Assembly: GCA_013339895.1 (NCBI GenBank)
Contig: JABACO010000005.1
Span: 9,134,898-9,198,897, forward strand
DNA length: 64,000 nt
Source: Ephydatia muelleri
Taxonomy: Eukaryota; Porifera; Demospongiae; Spongillida; Spongillidae
Reading direction: 5' to 3'
Shown here one piece after another: positions 44,700-56,847 of this stretch. The translations under genes were made by a program, and so were the position numbers. The notes under the pieces are model-generated. The model made no database searches. It saw only the letters and a list, made by a program, of their open reading frames with translations, and was not told the origin of the DNA. Within the stretch, counting starts at the first letter, position 1; every line of letters begins with the position of its first letter.

Positions 44700-45071
44700 A
44701 TTTAGATAATAAAAGTTTAACTTGAAATGTTAAAAACGTCAATGCAAGTTTACTATGCGAACTTGAAACCCGTCTAGTGCTCACAAGGCCGCGGGCCACC
44801 GAAAGAAAAGTCAAGAATCCGTCTTTTCTCACCACAATACCTGGCGTGTGTTTCCCTAAGATCTCAACGCCATGTGCCTTCACGTTTAGGCATTCAGTTC
44901 AATTACTAGCAATAGGAAAATTAATTCGTTCTATCTACATTTGTTTACTTTCGACCTCTGCAGCTAGCCCATAGCAGTTGAGTACCAAATATTATTATTA
45001 ATGCACACGCTCGGGCTGGGGCTTTTTAATGTCATTCATAGTGACGATAAGCACGTGATCGATTTGACAAA
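44700..45071. promoter_or_regulatory. Upstream region of ADI1
   Basis: About 370 bases between retroelement debris and the ADI1 start codon. No TATA box is obvious; a CACGTGAT string lies about 20 bases before the ATG. Assigned as promoter by position only. Confidence 0.3.
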
Positions 45072-48000
45072 ATGGTAAAGGCGTGGTATATGGACAACGC
45101 TCCCGACGACCAGCGGCTTCCGCATCGTCCCGAAGGTGCTCCGGACCTATCTCTCGAACTCCTAGCATCCCTTGGGGTCCTCTACTGGAAGGTGAGGGGA
45201 TATTTCAACTCCTCCGTCCTTGACATTGCCGCCACCACTCTGCTCCATCGCGCAAGCACAGATCGATGTGGACCGTTGCGACGAGGAAGGGCTGCTGGCC
45301 AAGATAAAGAAGGATAGAGGCTACACGTACCAGGACATAGTGGAAGTTTGCCCTGAGAAACTGCCAAACTACGCGCAAAAGGTACGGTATACCGCCTAGA
45401 TCACAAACGTCGTTATCACTTGCGTTTGGTTATCTCATGTGAGAACTGCTCTGTACAAGCCCAGCCATTGCGTAACTGTAGTACCACGCACGCATTGTCC
45501 TCTGGGGTCCGTATGCTATTCATGGGTTTCAATCGAAGCAACAGTTGACGCTGGGGGTATGGTTTCACACTTTGGTGACATAAGTGTGCCTCTACTTGCA
45601 TCAAGAGTATTGCATAGAGAGTAATGCTGCTTTTGAAGCCTCGTAGTGCTGCATTGTGATGTGTGGCTTTGAGTTCTAGTACACATTCCATGACAAGTGG
45701 TCTTTAAAACTGTATAGATACCTCCTTAGCGTTTCCCAGAAACTCTAACTGTGAGAAGTATCATTGTTACATTTGATATACATGTACATACAAAGGTTGT
45801 CATGTGTTGTGTATTTACCACATATGTATAACGTCACCTCCTCTTACAAAGTGGGAGGTATGTTCTCAGTGTGTAGTAACACCTTCCTCCCCCCCCCCCT
45901 CCCTTCTCCCATGTACTACTCTTGTCTCTTCACTTGCCTCACACCTCTTGTCTACTTGATGCTGGTGGTGCTAGTACAGCATTCCAGCGTGCCTAATTGT
46001 TCTAATGTTTCGAAACGTGTAATGGACATACGTTGCAGGCTGCTGTAAATTTCCTATTGTGGGAACAGGTTTGATAAGGGAACTAGTTTATCTATCATGT
46101 TGGGTGCTGAAGTATGGACCCCCTTCAAAATTATGTCACAGCGATGACGACTGTGGCAAAAAATATAAGTTATTGGACTATACGACCCAACCATGAAGCC
46201 GATGCCAGCCAGAGGCGGCCAGAGACGCCATCACTCCATCATCACCACGCCGGTGACCACGCCAGCGGCACCAGGCGCCAGCAGCACGCAGCACCACGCA
46301 CGCCAGCACCACGCACGCCCAGCAGCACGCCAGCAGCACGACGCCACCAGCACGACGCCAGCAGCACCACGCGAGCAGCACCACGCCAGCAGCACCACGC
46401 CGCAGCACACGCCAGCAGCACCACGCCAGCAGCACCACGGAGCAGCACCACGCCAGCAGCACCACGCCAGCAGCACCACGCCAGCAGCACCACGCCAGCA
46501 GCACCACGGGGCAGCACACGCCCGCAGCAGCACAGCAGCAGCACCGCCAGCAGCAGCACGCCAGCAGCACCACGCCAGCAGCACCACGCCAGCACGCCAG
46601 CAGCACCACGCCAGCACCACGCCAGCAGCACCACGCCAGCAGCACCACGCCAGCAGCACCACGCCAGCAGCACCACGCCAGCACGCCAGCAGCACCACGC
46701 CAGCAGCACCACGCCAGCAGCACGACGCCAGCAGCACCACGCCAGCAGCACGCCAGCAGCACCACGCCAGCAGCAGCACGCCAGCAGCACCACGCCAGCA
46801 GCACCACGCCAGCAGCACCACGCCAGCAGCAGCACGCCAGCAGCACCACGCCAGCAGCACGCCAGCAGCACCACGCCAGCAGCACCACGCCAGCACCGGC
46901 AGCACCACGCCAGAGCACCACGCCCAGAGCACCACGCCAGCAGCACCACGCCAGCACGACGCCAGCACCACTCCAGCATCACCACGCCAGCAGCATCACC
47001 CATCATCACCAATCAGCAGACCTCCATCATCACTCCATCATCAACACTCCATCACTACTCATCATCACCACTCCATCATCACCACTCCATCATCATCACT
47101 CCATCATCACCAATCCATCATCACACTCCTATCATCACTACTATGATGCTAATGGCTTTGGCAGTGTAATGTACAAGATTAGTTCATTTGGCATACAAGG
47201 TATTTACAAGGCTTTTAAACAATTAACTATTGCTCAGTACTAAATTAGTACACTCGTTTATTATTTATATAATGATTACTAATAGACATGATTGACCTTT
47301 CGGCCAACTTGGGATGCCATGATGACATCATTTATTGTTTCGGCTCTCGATGAGAACACTCCAGCTGCAATTCATCCACATGACGTGGTTGACTCATGTT
47401 CCATCCCACAGCTCTGTACCCACTCCTCTGACCTGGCCATGGAGGTGTGGCACACTCCTGGAGTGGGGAAAGTATGCTCTACCCTAGAACACATTGAGAC
47501 TCTGCACCAATTCTATAGATCAGCATCTAGACTCGTATGCATCACTATGTGGTCCCCATGACCCCCCCCCCCTCTTCTGTGGTCCCCATGACCTCCCTCT
47601 TCTGTGGTCCCTGTGACCCCTTTCTTCTGTGGTCCCCGTGACCTCCCTCTACTGTGGTCCCTGTGACCTCCCTCTTCTGTGGTCCCCGTGACCTCCTTCT
47701 TCTGTGGTCCCCGTGACCCCCCTCTTCTGTGGTCCCCGTGACCCCCCTCTTCTGTGGTCCCCGTGACCTCCCTCTACTGTGGTCCCTGTGACCTCCCTCT
47801 ACTGTGGTCCCCGTGACCTCCTTCTTCTGTGGTCCCCGTGACCCCCCTCTTCTGTGGTCCCCATGACCTCCCTCTTCTGTGGTCCCTGTGACCCCTTTCT
47901 TCTGTGGTCCCCGTGACCTCCCTCTACTGTGGTCCCTGTGACCTCCCTCTTCTGTGGTCCCCGTGACCTCCTTCTTCTGTGGTCCCCGTGACCCCCCTCT

Positions 48001-49719
48001 TCTGTGGTCCCCGTGACCCCCCTCTTCTGTGGTCCCCGTGACCTCCCTCTACTGTGGTCCCTGTGACCTCCCTCTACTGTGGTCCCCGTGACCTCCTTCT
48101 TCTGTGGTCCCCGTGACCCCCCTCTTCTGTGGTCCCCGTGACCCCCCTCTTCTGTGGTCCCCATGACCTCCCTCTACTGTGGTCCCTGTGACCTCCCTCT
48201 TCTGTGGTCCCGTGACCCCCCTCTTCTGTGGTCCTAGTGACCCCCTTCTTCGTATGGCAACACATAATCTACGAAAGTAAGAAAGAAAGAGTTTGGTTGT
48301 CTTCCGGTGAAGACCAGTTCTTTAAAGAAGGTAGCTTTTTGGAGTGCAGCAGTCTTATTAGCCCCAGGTGTAAGATTCTAAGTGGACTTGCTGCACTTGT
48401 ATTGGGCAACTGTGCTGGAAGTTCAACATACGAAGGGGGGTACTCTTTTTTCCATATGTAAGTTGTTGTATTTGCTGCGAATTCACCAGCAGTACAATGA
48501 TCGGTTGAGGGAAATTTAAAATTTGAGCAGCGTTGTTAATGTAATGTTCACTTCACTATTGATGACATAGCTTGGATCCAAGCTAGCCTGCCTGCCTGTA
48601 AAGCTTGGTGGCCTGGGCATTCATACTGCTACACGTGTAGACCCATCTGCTTTTTTAGCTTCAGCCAGTGGCTCTCTTTCGCTTGTACTACCTATTGATT
48701 TCAGCATTATCAGTACACGAAACCCATTGGGATGATGCTCTCTCTCTGCTATGAAATCGTGACCAGATATTCAAGACAAAAGAATCATTTTTAGTCCTTG
48801 AATCAGTTTAGAAAAAAACAAATGGTTATTATCAATTCACCAGCCTCAATGTTGATTTATTAATGCTCCAAATTTTCATTTGTCATCAAGGTTTGATTAA
48901 ATTTTATTGTGGTAGTTGGGTATGGTTTCAATATGACTAGTATGCAAAAATTTAAACCATGCCAGTAGACTGCGCTTCTGCTATTTCTTCATTCTTTGAA
49001 CACCTTTCTACACTTCTTTTGTTTTGGCTTGATTTGCTTCACCATTTTTATTTGCTAAAGAGTGCATTCTAACAATCCTTGTATTAAGTATTGCATCATT
49101 TGTAAACACCTGTGCATTGTGAATTAAAATGTTTAATTTCTTTACTAATTTGTGTTAGTGAAGTATGTGTGTTATTATATATTGTGTGCCGTGCACTACA
49201 TAATACACATCAACAAACACTGATTAGTTGCCAAAAGGGTGTGCTGTGGTCCCCAGCCCTACCTTCCCACCTCACAAAAATCTGACATCCTTCCATCTGC
49301 TGTGGCCCTCCTATCATGTCATGGTCCCCTTCTATATGTGCCAGATAAAGACGTTCTTTGAGGAACACCTGCACACAGATGAAGAGATCAGGCTGGTCCA
49401 GGAGGGGAGTGGCTACTTTGACGTGAGGGACCATCAGGACAGGTGGGTGCGCATCGAAGTCGTCAAAGGTGACCTCATCGTCCTGCCTGCCGGGATCTAT
49501 CATCGTTTTACGTTGGACTCAAAGGTGTGTGATTTGAGTTTGCCACACACACCTGTGCAAGGGTTTTGCATTCATTCTATTGTTGCCCAACAGAACTACA
49601 TCAAGGCATTGAGGCTGTTTGTTGGAGAGCCGGTGTGGACCCCAATCAACAGACCTGCTGATGACCATCCCAAAAGGGTGCAGTACCTGGAGGCGTTCAT
49701 CGTGAAGGCAACGGCCTAG
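45072..49719 (+). CDS. ADI1: Acireductone dioxygenase, complete four-exon gene
   Basis: Acireductone dioxygenase of the methionine salvage pathway, which oxidises the acireductone intermediate to the keto acid precursor of methionine. Exons: 45,072-45,191 ([20 protein letters not shown] ... LGVLYWK); 45,262-45,381 ([20 protein letters not shown] ... EKLPNYAQK); 49,345-49,524 ([13 protein letters not shown] with two His and the Glu metal ligands, [17 protein letters not shown] with the fourth ligand); 49,594-49,719 ([19 protein letters not shown]). Total 181 residues, against about 179 in mammals. All introns are phase 0 with GT-AG ends: 70 bases, 3,963 bases and 69 bases. The long second intron holds three minisatellites and a retroelement fragment. 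It is complete and looks functional; the cofactor is probably Fe or Ni. Confidence 0.95.
46190..46990. repeat. 15-base CAGCAGCACCACGCC minisatellite in ADI1 intron 2
   Basis: About 800 bases of CAGCAGCACCACGCC and variants, open in several frames on both strands (glutamine/histidine/alanine or cysteine/tryptophan runs). Not a gene. Confidence 0.95.
46991..47150. repeat. ATCATCACTCC-type repeat
   Basis: A shorter array of CCATCATCACTC units directly following the CAG/CAC minisatellite. Confidence 0.9.
47151..47554. other. Unique intron sequence
   Basis: Between two minisatellites of ADI1 intron 2. No supported gene. Confidence 0.5.
47555..48245. repeat. 25-base minisatellite in ADI1 intron 2
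   Basis: About 27 units of TGTGGTCCCCGTGACCTCCC plus TCTTC, with a few recurring variants (TACTG, CCTGTG, CTTTC). Variants recur in the same order in two blocks (about 47,620-47,845 and 47,920-48,125), showing higher-order duplication. No spacers, so not CRISPR. Confidence 0.95.
48560..48735 (+). pseudogene. Non-LTR retroelement thumb fragment
   Basis: [10 protein letters not shown], a one-base shift, then [20 protein letters not shown] and SASGSLSL. This corresponds to QAQLSLSRGGLGLCRLSLHS and AAYIASA of the element at 42.8-44.3 kb. It lies in ADI1 intron 2. Confidence 0.55.
48736..49075. other. ADI1 intron 2, no further feature
   Basis: AT-rich intron DNA immediately before block B starts. 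Confidence 0.5.
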
Positions 49720-50123
49720 CCAGACGTTTGGTGTATTTATTTGTTGTATTGAAACAATTTATGCTACTGTCTTTAACGTAATGTCGGATTGTGAGTAGTG
49801 TGGAGGGGAGGAAGAGTGTCAGTCAAGTACCCAGACCGATGCCACATCAGCAGATGCGTTAGTGTTCAGACATCTGTGTTATTGGGTCTGGGTACGAGAT
49901 TTAGATGGCCTGAGGTTTGTGGAGCGGGACACCACATATAACCAAGCCCGTTTCATGTCATTCCAATACAGGAAGGTAACTGGAAATTAATCCTGTCCCA
50001 TTGCATATTTATATGTCTACGTAATTATTAAAATTAATTAGCTTTATTCTTGATCTTGAATAACATTGGGCTCTAAAATATGAGGGTTTTGTTTTTATCA
50101 CTTGCAAAAATCTAGCTCTAATA

Positions 50124-50590
50124 GACATCTTGGTTCATAATTGGGAGTTTGGCAAGCCGGCAGCATTGGATTTCACCATTACATCACCGCTAAATCATTC
50201 TACTTCGAACGAAGCGAGTGTGATGCCGGATCCGCTGCGGCGGCTGCCGAACTCCGTCATGTGCAACTTAATTGTCTGAGTGTGTTGTTCTGCTGCAAAA
50301 ATGCAGAGAATAATTATAAAGCAGATAAATGTTTGAAAAATAGTCAGTGTAAGATTAGAGGAGTGGTTGCAATGGGCAGCATTATCCACCAATGATGAGA
50401 AATGCAACCGCTTGGGCTGGGTTTGTATCCCCTTAACCGTGGAGACGTATGGTTGTTGGGGAGAAGAAGCCAGCAGGTGCCTCGACAGACTCGCTACACG
50501 GATCGCCACTCGAACTGCTTGTCCCGCAGTGTCGGGGCTATACGGAAGGCCCTGATCAGGGCCACTGCTAGGGCTTTACTGGCTAGATCG
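50124..50590 (+). pseudogene. Endonuclease retroelement fragment (block B copy)
   Basis: Partner of 1,042-1,512, with one base missing near 50,226 (ATGCCGG for ATGGCCGG) that shifts the frame further. Confidence 0.7.
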
Positions 50591-50859
50591 TCGTCATTTT
50601 GATAACTGATGATGACTCTTTGTGTCTTAGGCAGTAGGTTTGTAGTATTATTACTCATTTATATAACTTTTAAGTATTCATATTGTATAGTAGTTATAAC
50701 TCTAATTGAATTAATAATATTTGCCTAACTACTGTAATGCATATGAAAGAAATCAAGGGCTTAATTAATTTCAATTGTGACTTGTATCCTTCATTTGTTC
50801 ACCCATGGTTATTTTTGAATCATTTAGCATTCTGTGCTTCTTGTGATTTTTTTTTTTTG

Positions 50860-51400
50860 TTGCTGCGAAGTCGTCACACCACGGTCTATGAAACTATTTA
50901 GGACAAACCTCCGGGTATTGCTGGATTATCAGATCGCCAACTTGAAATTCCTGTCCGCTAGTCTTCGTATCCTACACCTCAACTCAAGCATATTCACCCA
51001 CCAACTGGTAGTTCTCTGCTTAAATACCTTGCTGTAGTCACCAGCATTGTTGCATTCAGCTGGAGTAAATGATATTCTCCAGTAGCCAAGGTTTCATGGC
51101 TAGGACCATTGGCCCCTATTTTTATGGGGGCTGGCTGTTGGCTCAGCCTGCAGTAAGAGAGCTGACATTTCACAGTTATCAGACCCCTGGTAGCTACCAT
51201 GCTGGCAGTGTGGACATCCAAATATCAACTCAAATGGTGTGTCTCTAGTAGTCTCATATTCACTGGTAAACGTAAGGGCAGGTAGAAGAAGATCCAGCTG
51301 TGTTCATTCTGCTGTGCAGCCATGCGCAGAGTATCTATAACATTGTCCTCAGTATTAACAAGCCCATCTCATTGAGGGTGATACTAGTTTTTCATACAAC
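50860..51400 (-). pseudogene. Decayed gypsy integrase tail (block B copy)
   Basis: Partner of 1,780-2,200. About 100 extra bases at 51,095-51,210 sit between AGGTTT and ATCCAAATATC; whether inserted here or deleted in block A cannot be told. Confidence 0.5.
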
Positions 51401-52278
51401 AAGTAGCTGGCAGGTTTCTTTGATTACCCACCAATATAGCTCAACTGACAAGTACATTAAGAAGTGAGCAACGTACAGAACAACACACATATATACAACA
51501 CTGTACTTCAGTCACATTATCCACATGCACACATATCTAGAATCATGTTTTCTCAGTGGTTAGGGGTTCAGAGCTCATCCAGTCTCACACTCATCGGCGT
51601 GCTACATTAGTGACTGTTGTTCCCAACCACCCTAAGTCTCATGTGTTAATAAATAGCATGGTTTAATGAATCAATCAGGCAGTAAATAGGAAATGAAGCT
51701 ATTTCCAGGAAGATAACAAAGCCACAACCCCAAGGAGTGAAATGAGTTTGGCTCCAGAATGCAACCTTTGCATGACAGGCTCAGGATGAAATGCATGCAG
51801 ATTTATGTTCTATATATGTTCTCATTGTGTTCACACTGTGAGATGATGCATCTCTAGTACCACCCAGATCACAGCATGGAACTTCCTATAAAGTACAAAT
51901 GGAACGTTCTATACGAAAAAGGAGCTTGTGGATTTTATTTTATAACATAAAATTCGATATAATTATCTTCCGAAATAATAACGCTATCGGGTTCCTGTTT
52001 TTAACACAACATACCACACCATTACTATATGTGAAAATCCGTGTTGGTGTCTTACACATGCGGGGTACCGACGTTACAAGGTCCGATACCCCGTAGGGTT
52101 CAAAACGGCCACATCTTCAGTTAGGAGTGTCCAAATCGGTTCAAAATAGGTACCTATATGTAGAAGGGTCCTACCGCTATTGATTTTTTCTGTTCGTTAA
52201 TTTTTGCTTATCCGTTATGGAGATACAAGTGTGCAAAGAAATTATTTCCCGGGCGTTAAGCGCCATTAATGTCTAGTC

Positions 52279-52680
52279 GTGGCACCGCAATTTGAAGATG
52301 TTGCCAAAAACTGCTTCAAGGATCTGGGAATCACAGTGTCAAGCGGCCATGGCTTTCTGGGTGGTGTAATTGGTACTCGAGAGTATTGCAGAAACTTCAT
52401 GAAACAGAAGGTTGAATATTGGACGGAATGTGTCACCAAAGTATCCAAGGCGGCCGTCAGGGCACCTCAGGCAGCATTTAGCACTATGACCAAATCACTG
52501 CAATGTGAATGGGAGTTTGTTCAAAGAGGGGTTCCTGATTGTGCTGAGACATTCATACCATTGCAGCATGCCATCTCAGATCAGTTCTTTCCATCTCTTC
52601 TAGGAGGAGTAGTCACTGTTGAGGAGAAACGTTTGTTTCAGCTGCCAACATACCTTGCTGGTCTGAGGCATATTCCCTGA
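52279..52680 (+). pseudogene. Retroelement fragment, uninterrupted version
   Basis: 133-residue continuous frame: VAKNCFKDLGITVSS, YWTECVTKVSKAAVRA, then without break QAAFSTMTKSLQCEWEF and FQLPTYLAGL. It is the pre-insertion form of the two halves at 3,072-3,270 and 7,446-7,656. Part of a reverse-transcriptase protein after the palm; no catalytic motif, so a relic. Confidence 0.6.
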
Positions 52681-52869
52681 ATTGCAGTGGCACGTGTAGC
52701 ATTGCGACGGTAAATTTGCACAGGTGCAGACCTTACAGTTGGTAAGAACTCCACACGTCTGAACACAACAGCAGATAAAAATGTGAGACAATCGCTCCTT
52801 CGTGGCAGAAATTCTTGGCAATGTACACTTCATATATATGTTTTGAACAACAATTTTGACTTTGTGCAT
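52600..52869 (-). other. Dispersed cysteine-rich frame (block B copy)
   Basis: Same as 7,573-7,842. Confidence 0.35.
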
Positions 52870-53908
52870 AGAGTGCTCAATTGACTATGTACCTTGCTGG
52901 ATTAGCATCTCGACGCACAAAAAAAGCAACACAACAGTTTTTCAGCATTTTTTCAGGCTCTCAAGGAATATACAGTTGATCTTTCTTGCATACTCCAAAC
53001 TGCTCATTCAGAGGCACGGTTCAATACAGCGGCAAGACTGTCCCCCAAAGCATACCACAGACAGGCCCGTTGGAAGCAATGGATAAGTGGTCAGGCCAGC
53101 AGAGAGCTGAGCAGGGGGAGGGTTGGGAGGAGTTGGGTAACCAGTCCCCTACACACTCCTAGAAGCCAATTTGCATATTTCCTGCAGTCTGAGAGGCATT
53201 ATTTGGATCAGGATGCATGAATTGTCAATGACAACTTTTAATATTTCATGCCACTGATGTTTTGCCCTTAGTATTCAAGTTGAACTTGGCTGCTTCATTA
53301 GGTTTTTTGCTATCTGGTAACTGAAAATTGTCAGTGGTCGATTTGCTGCAAACCATGAGTTGACTATATACATGTACATACCAAGCCAGATAACTATTAG
53401 AAAATAGCAAATAAAATTAAGCCTAACATGTGATAGCAACTGGAACCAATAAAATTAGTATACACCATTTCATACTATATTGCGATCAGGTTGGTGAAAA
53501 GTGGTCAGGTCATGGCCAGATAGCCCGACCCATTCCAACAGCCCTGTACCATGATGGATGTCACTGATGTGCATTCCCTAGCCCTGTACATTAAATTTCA
53601 TGTGTATCAAGTGGATGTGGTTAGTCACAGCCTATTCTCTATCTCACTTGGGTTTATCTGATAGGGAGGGGGCATGACAAGTATATCCACTGTCGAGCGT
53701 GGGAGATAGATTTTGTAGGGAGCTTGTGGTCCCCATTCCTCCCATGGATCAGAATGTCACAGACTGGAGTCTGGCGTAAGAAGATTAAAAATATATATTA
53801 TTATTATTTTTGAATACAGTTACAGCAGGATAAACACAATTACATTATTTTAATAATAATAAGAATAACTAACTTACATTAGATGCCGCTAACAAACCTA
53901 CAGTTCTA

Positions 53909-54154
53909 CTAACCTATCCGGATATTTTCTCTCCCCATGATGGCCCTAGCCACTGACCTCACCAGTGACATGTTGAGGTGGCCATAGATGTCACCCAGCA
54001 TTTTGGGTTTGGGAATGGCCTGGCCGATGGCAAGTAGAGAGGCGAGACGGGAACAGGGAAGTAGAGGCTTCTTCTTTGTTGTGCTGTCATTAGGTTTGAC
54101 TGCACAATCACCCATGCGTAGCACCCTATCACCTGTTAATCCATTCACCTTCAT
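53909..54154 (-). pseudogene. Retroelement C-terminal tail (block B copy)
   Basis: Partner of 8,870-9,115, differing by one residue near the start of the alignment (ENIRIG for ENVRIG). Confidence 0.6.
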
Positions 54155-54632
54155 TCATAGGGCAATTGAAAGGCCATTTTCCATTTTACTGCAGAGTGCG
54201 GTATGTACTCATATCACAGTGAATGAACATTGGTACATAAACTACAAAAACTGTGTTCTGTTCGTTACAATATATAACTACATGTATCAAATGGTATCGC
54301 TTTCTTTGATGAATCACCTTGGACTAGTTAGTTATTATCAAGTGCTGTACTGTAAACTATTAATAGCTTTTATTACCGATGACATTCTTTGTCATTCTAT
54401 ACATGGACATAAAAGCAATGGAATTTTAAATTATTACAACTTTAGTGACTTTTAGTTCATCCCCTCTTTTTGTTGGAACCCAAATGCATTAGGCTATTCC
54501 ATATTTAATGACGATCGTACAGGGGGATGGATGAATGGCTAACTAACTAATGTGTCATCCATACCACCTGTACGGTCATTAAATGGACAGCAAGTCCATT
54601 ATCTGAATGCCCGTCTCCGAAAGTATTGTCAA

Positions 54633-54633
<1 letters not shown>

Positions 54634-54679
<46 letters not shown>
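54634..54679. repeat. GT microsatellite (block B copy)
   Basis: Pure (GT)n; partner of 9,600-9,652. Confidence 0.95.
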
Positions 54680-54682
<3 letters not shown>

Positions 54683-55236
54683 CTCGTGCATGTAACTATA
54701 TGCATAAACCTGTTCACAATTCAATTGCAAATAAAAGCTAGATGGCCAGCTATGTATGAGCAATTTCTGGATAGGCTGTAAGTATGGAGGTGACGTGGTC
54801 ACCCACCACAACAAGCTTAGCGATGTTTTGTTGAGTTTCCAGAAGGCCTGCATTGGTTTTCAATAGGTTGCTTGCTAGTCAGGCAGGGCATGCACTGATC
54901 AGTAGCCCTCCTCCCTAAAGCATGTATTCGAGTGTATTAGTGATGAAATGTAATTCATCAGAGAGCCTGGGGCCAAGAGGCTGTATGTGTTAGTGCGTGT
55001 GGTAAGGGGGTGGGGAATGTTTGAGAGAGGTTATGACGATTGCAACACATTGTGACAAAAACCTTACAAAAATGAATGGCATACGCATACTGTATGGAGA
55101 TGCAGTGAAAGTTAATGCTGCTGTAGAAATGAATATGCAACTGGAAAAACATTACACAAATGTGTGGCATACACTAGTACAAATGGATGGGTCAATGAGG
55201 TGGACCTAACCGTCCTTTGTTGTAGAGGGATGAATC

Positions 55237-56263
55237 TCACTGTTGGAATGCACAGCCACGTCTGAGGTGGATCATCAAACTGGACTTGTACAGATACTTC
55301 TTGTCACATCCTTTGTTTGGACATCTTAGGTTCTCTCCGCTATGCTTTCTGACATGACATTGGAGTGAGAATTTGTTTTGGAATACTTTCCCACAAAAAC
55401 ACATCAAGGCTTTGCCCCCGCTATGGCTTCTCATATGGTACAAGAGAGATGACCTCCATACAAATGGTTTGTGACACTTTTTACATTTAAAATCCCCTGA
55501 CTTTTGTATGGACAAGCATGTGTTTATTCAGATTGCCCTTTCGTCCAAATACTTTCCCACATTCAGAGCACGGGAAACTCTTCTCTTGTGTATGAACAAG
55601 CATGTGACTCTTCAGATTGCCACTCTGTGCAAATGCCTTCCCACATTCAGAGCACTGGAAATCCTTTTCCCGTGTATGGACAAGCATGTGTATATTCAGA
55701 CCGCCCCTTCGTCCAAATGCCTTCCCACATTCAGAACACTGAAAATACTTTTCTCGTGTATGGACAAGCATGTGTTTATTCAGAGTGCCCCTTAGTCCAA
55801 ATGTATTTCCACATTCAGAGCACTGAAAATTCTTCTCTTGTGTATGGACAAGCATGTGGTTCTTCAGACATCCACTCCGTGCAAACGGCTTCCCACATTC
55901 AGAGCACTGAAAATTCTTTTCTTGTGTATGGACACGCTTGTGTATCATCAAAGCGCTACCACGTCCAAATACCTTTCCACATTCAGAGCATTGAAAATTC
56001 TTCTGTTGTGTATGAACAAGCATGTGGCTCTTCAGATGCCCACTCTGTGCAAATGCCTTCCCACATTCAGAGCACTGAAAGTTCTTTTCTTGTGTATGGA
56101 CAAGCATGTGTTTATTCAGATATCCACTCTGTGCAAATGCCTTCCCACATTCAGAGCACTGAAAATTCTTTTCTTGTGTATGGACAAGCTTGTGTATCTT
56201 CAGAGTGCCACTACGTCCAAATGCCTTTCCACATTCAGAACACTGATGCATATTATGCACTTT
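55237..56263 (-). pseudogene. C2H2 zinc-finger gene, split by one-base insertion (block B)
   Basis: Minus-strand relative of the intact gene at 22,801-24,159. Nine CSECGK fingers (56,260 to about 55,510) are followed by three divergent C-terminal fingers (CKKCHKPFVW, CFCGKVFQNK, CPNKGCDKKY). An extra T in GGATTTTAAATG (GGATTTAAATG in the intact gene), near 55,490, creates a TAA just before the last three fingers. If real it yields a protein lacking them. Finger specificity residues differ from the intact gene (for example GRGSALMIHK, ARSGCLKNH, GLRGTLNKH). Confidence 0.85.
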
Positions 56264-56396
56264 TTCCTCGCATTCCAGGAAAAGTCAATCTGTCAACACA
56301 AATGAAAATTAAAGTACCATTTGGAACTGTTAAGATAAATTATAAAACAATTATGCAATGCGTATCAATTAGAATTGCAATTATTTGTACATGCGT

Positions 56397-56424
56397 CCCC
56401 CCCCCCCCCCCCCCCCCCCCCCCC
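56397..56424. repeat. Poly-C tract (block B copy)
   Basis: About 28 Cs; the same tract is about 20 bases longer in block A (10,395-10,443). Confidence 0.95.
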
Positions 56425-56847
56425 TACCCCCATTCATTAATGAGAGGTTGAACACAAAGTGCTCCACTTAAGAGTACACAGTTGCAGTAAGGATATTAGA
56501 TATAGCACTGTGGCCTGTTATGACAAAATAAAAATCAACGGAAACACAAGACCGGCTGGACCTCCAATACGAAACAGAAATAGAACAGCTCATAAGCTGC
56601 AGCTACGGTTACCACTTTACAAAAACCACATCACGCAGTTCAAACACATAACAAATAGCGTTACCTTATAAACCACGCACAGCTTTGCCAAGTCCGTTAT
56701 AAAAACAGCACGTTACCAGTCGGCGTAGCGGGAAATAAACGGGGGTACCACAGGTTACTTCAAATAATGGGGTACTTTATACGTATAGGTGTAAGTTACA
56801 TAGCTTCAAATACAAAAAAGTAGCTATAATACCTTACGTGCCATATG

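Noticed and set aside
44686..44883. Minus-strand frame starting MKAHGVEILGKHTPG, divergent from ADI1
   Set aside because: Looks protein-like and lies in a promoter-proximal position, but no second exon or family match could be supported.
46178..47169. Long frames of 250-350 residues on both strands
   Set aside because: Produced by the stop-free CAGCAGCACCACGCC repeat; composition is only the repeat.
47555..48245. Regular repeats that could suggest a CRISPR array
   Set aside because: Units are contiguous 25-mers without unique spacers, in a eukaryotic intron; a minisatellite.
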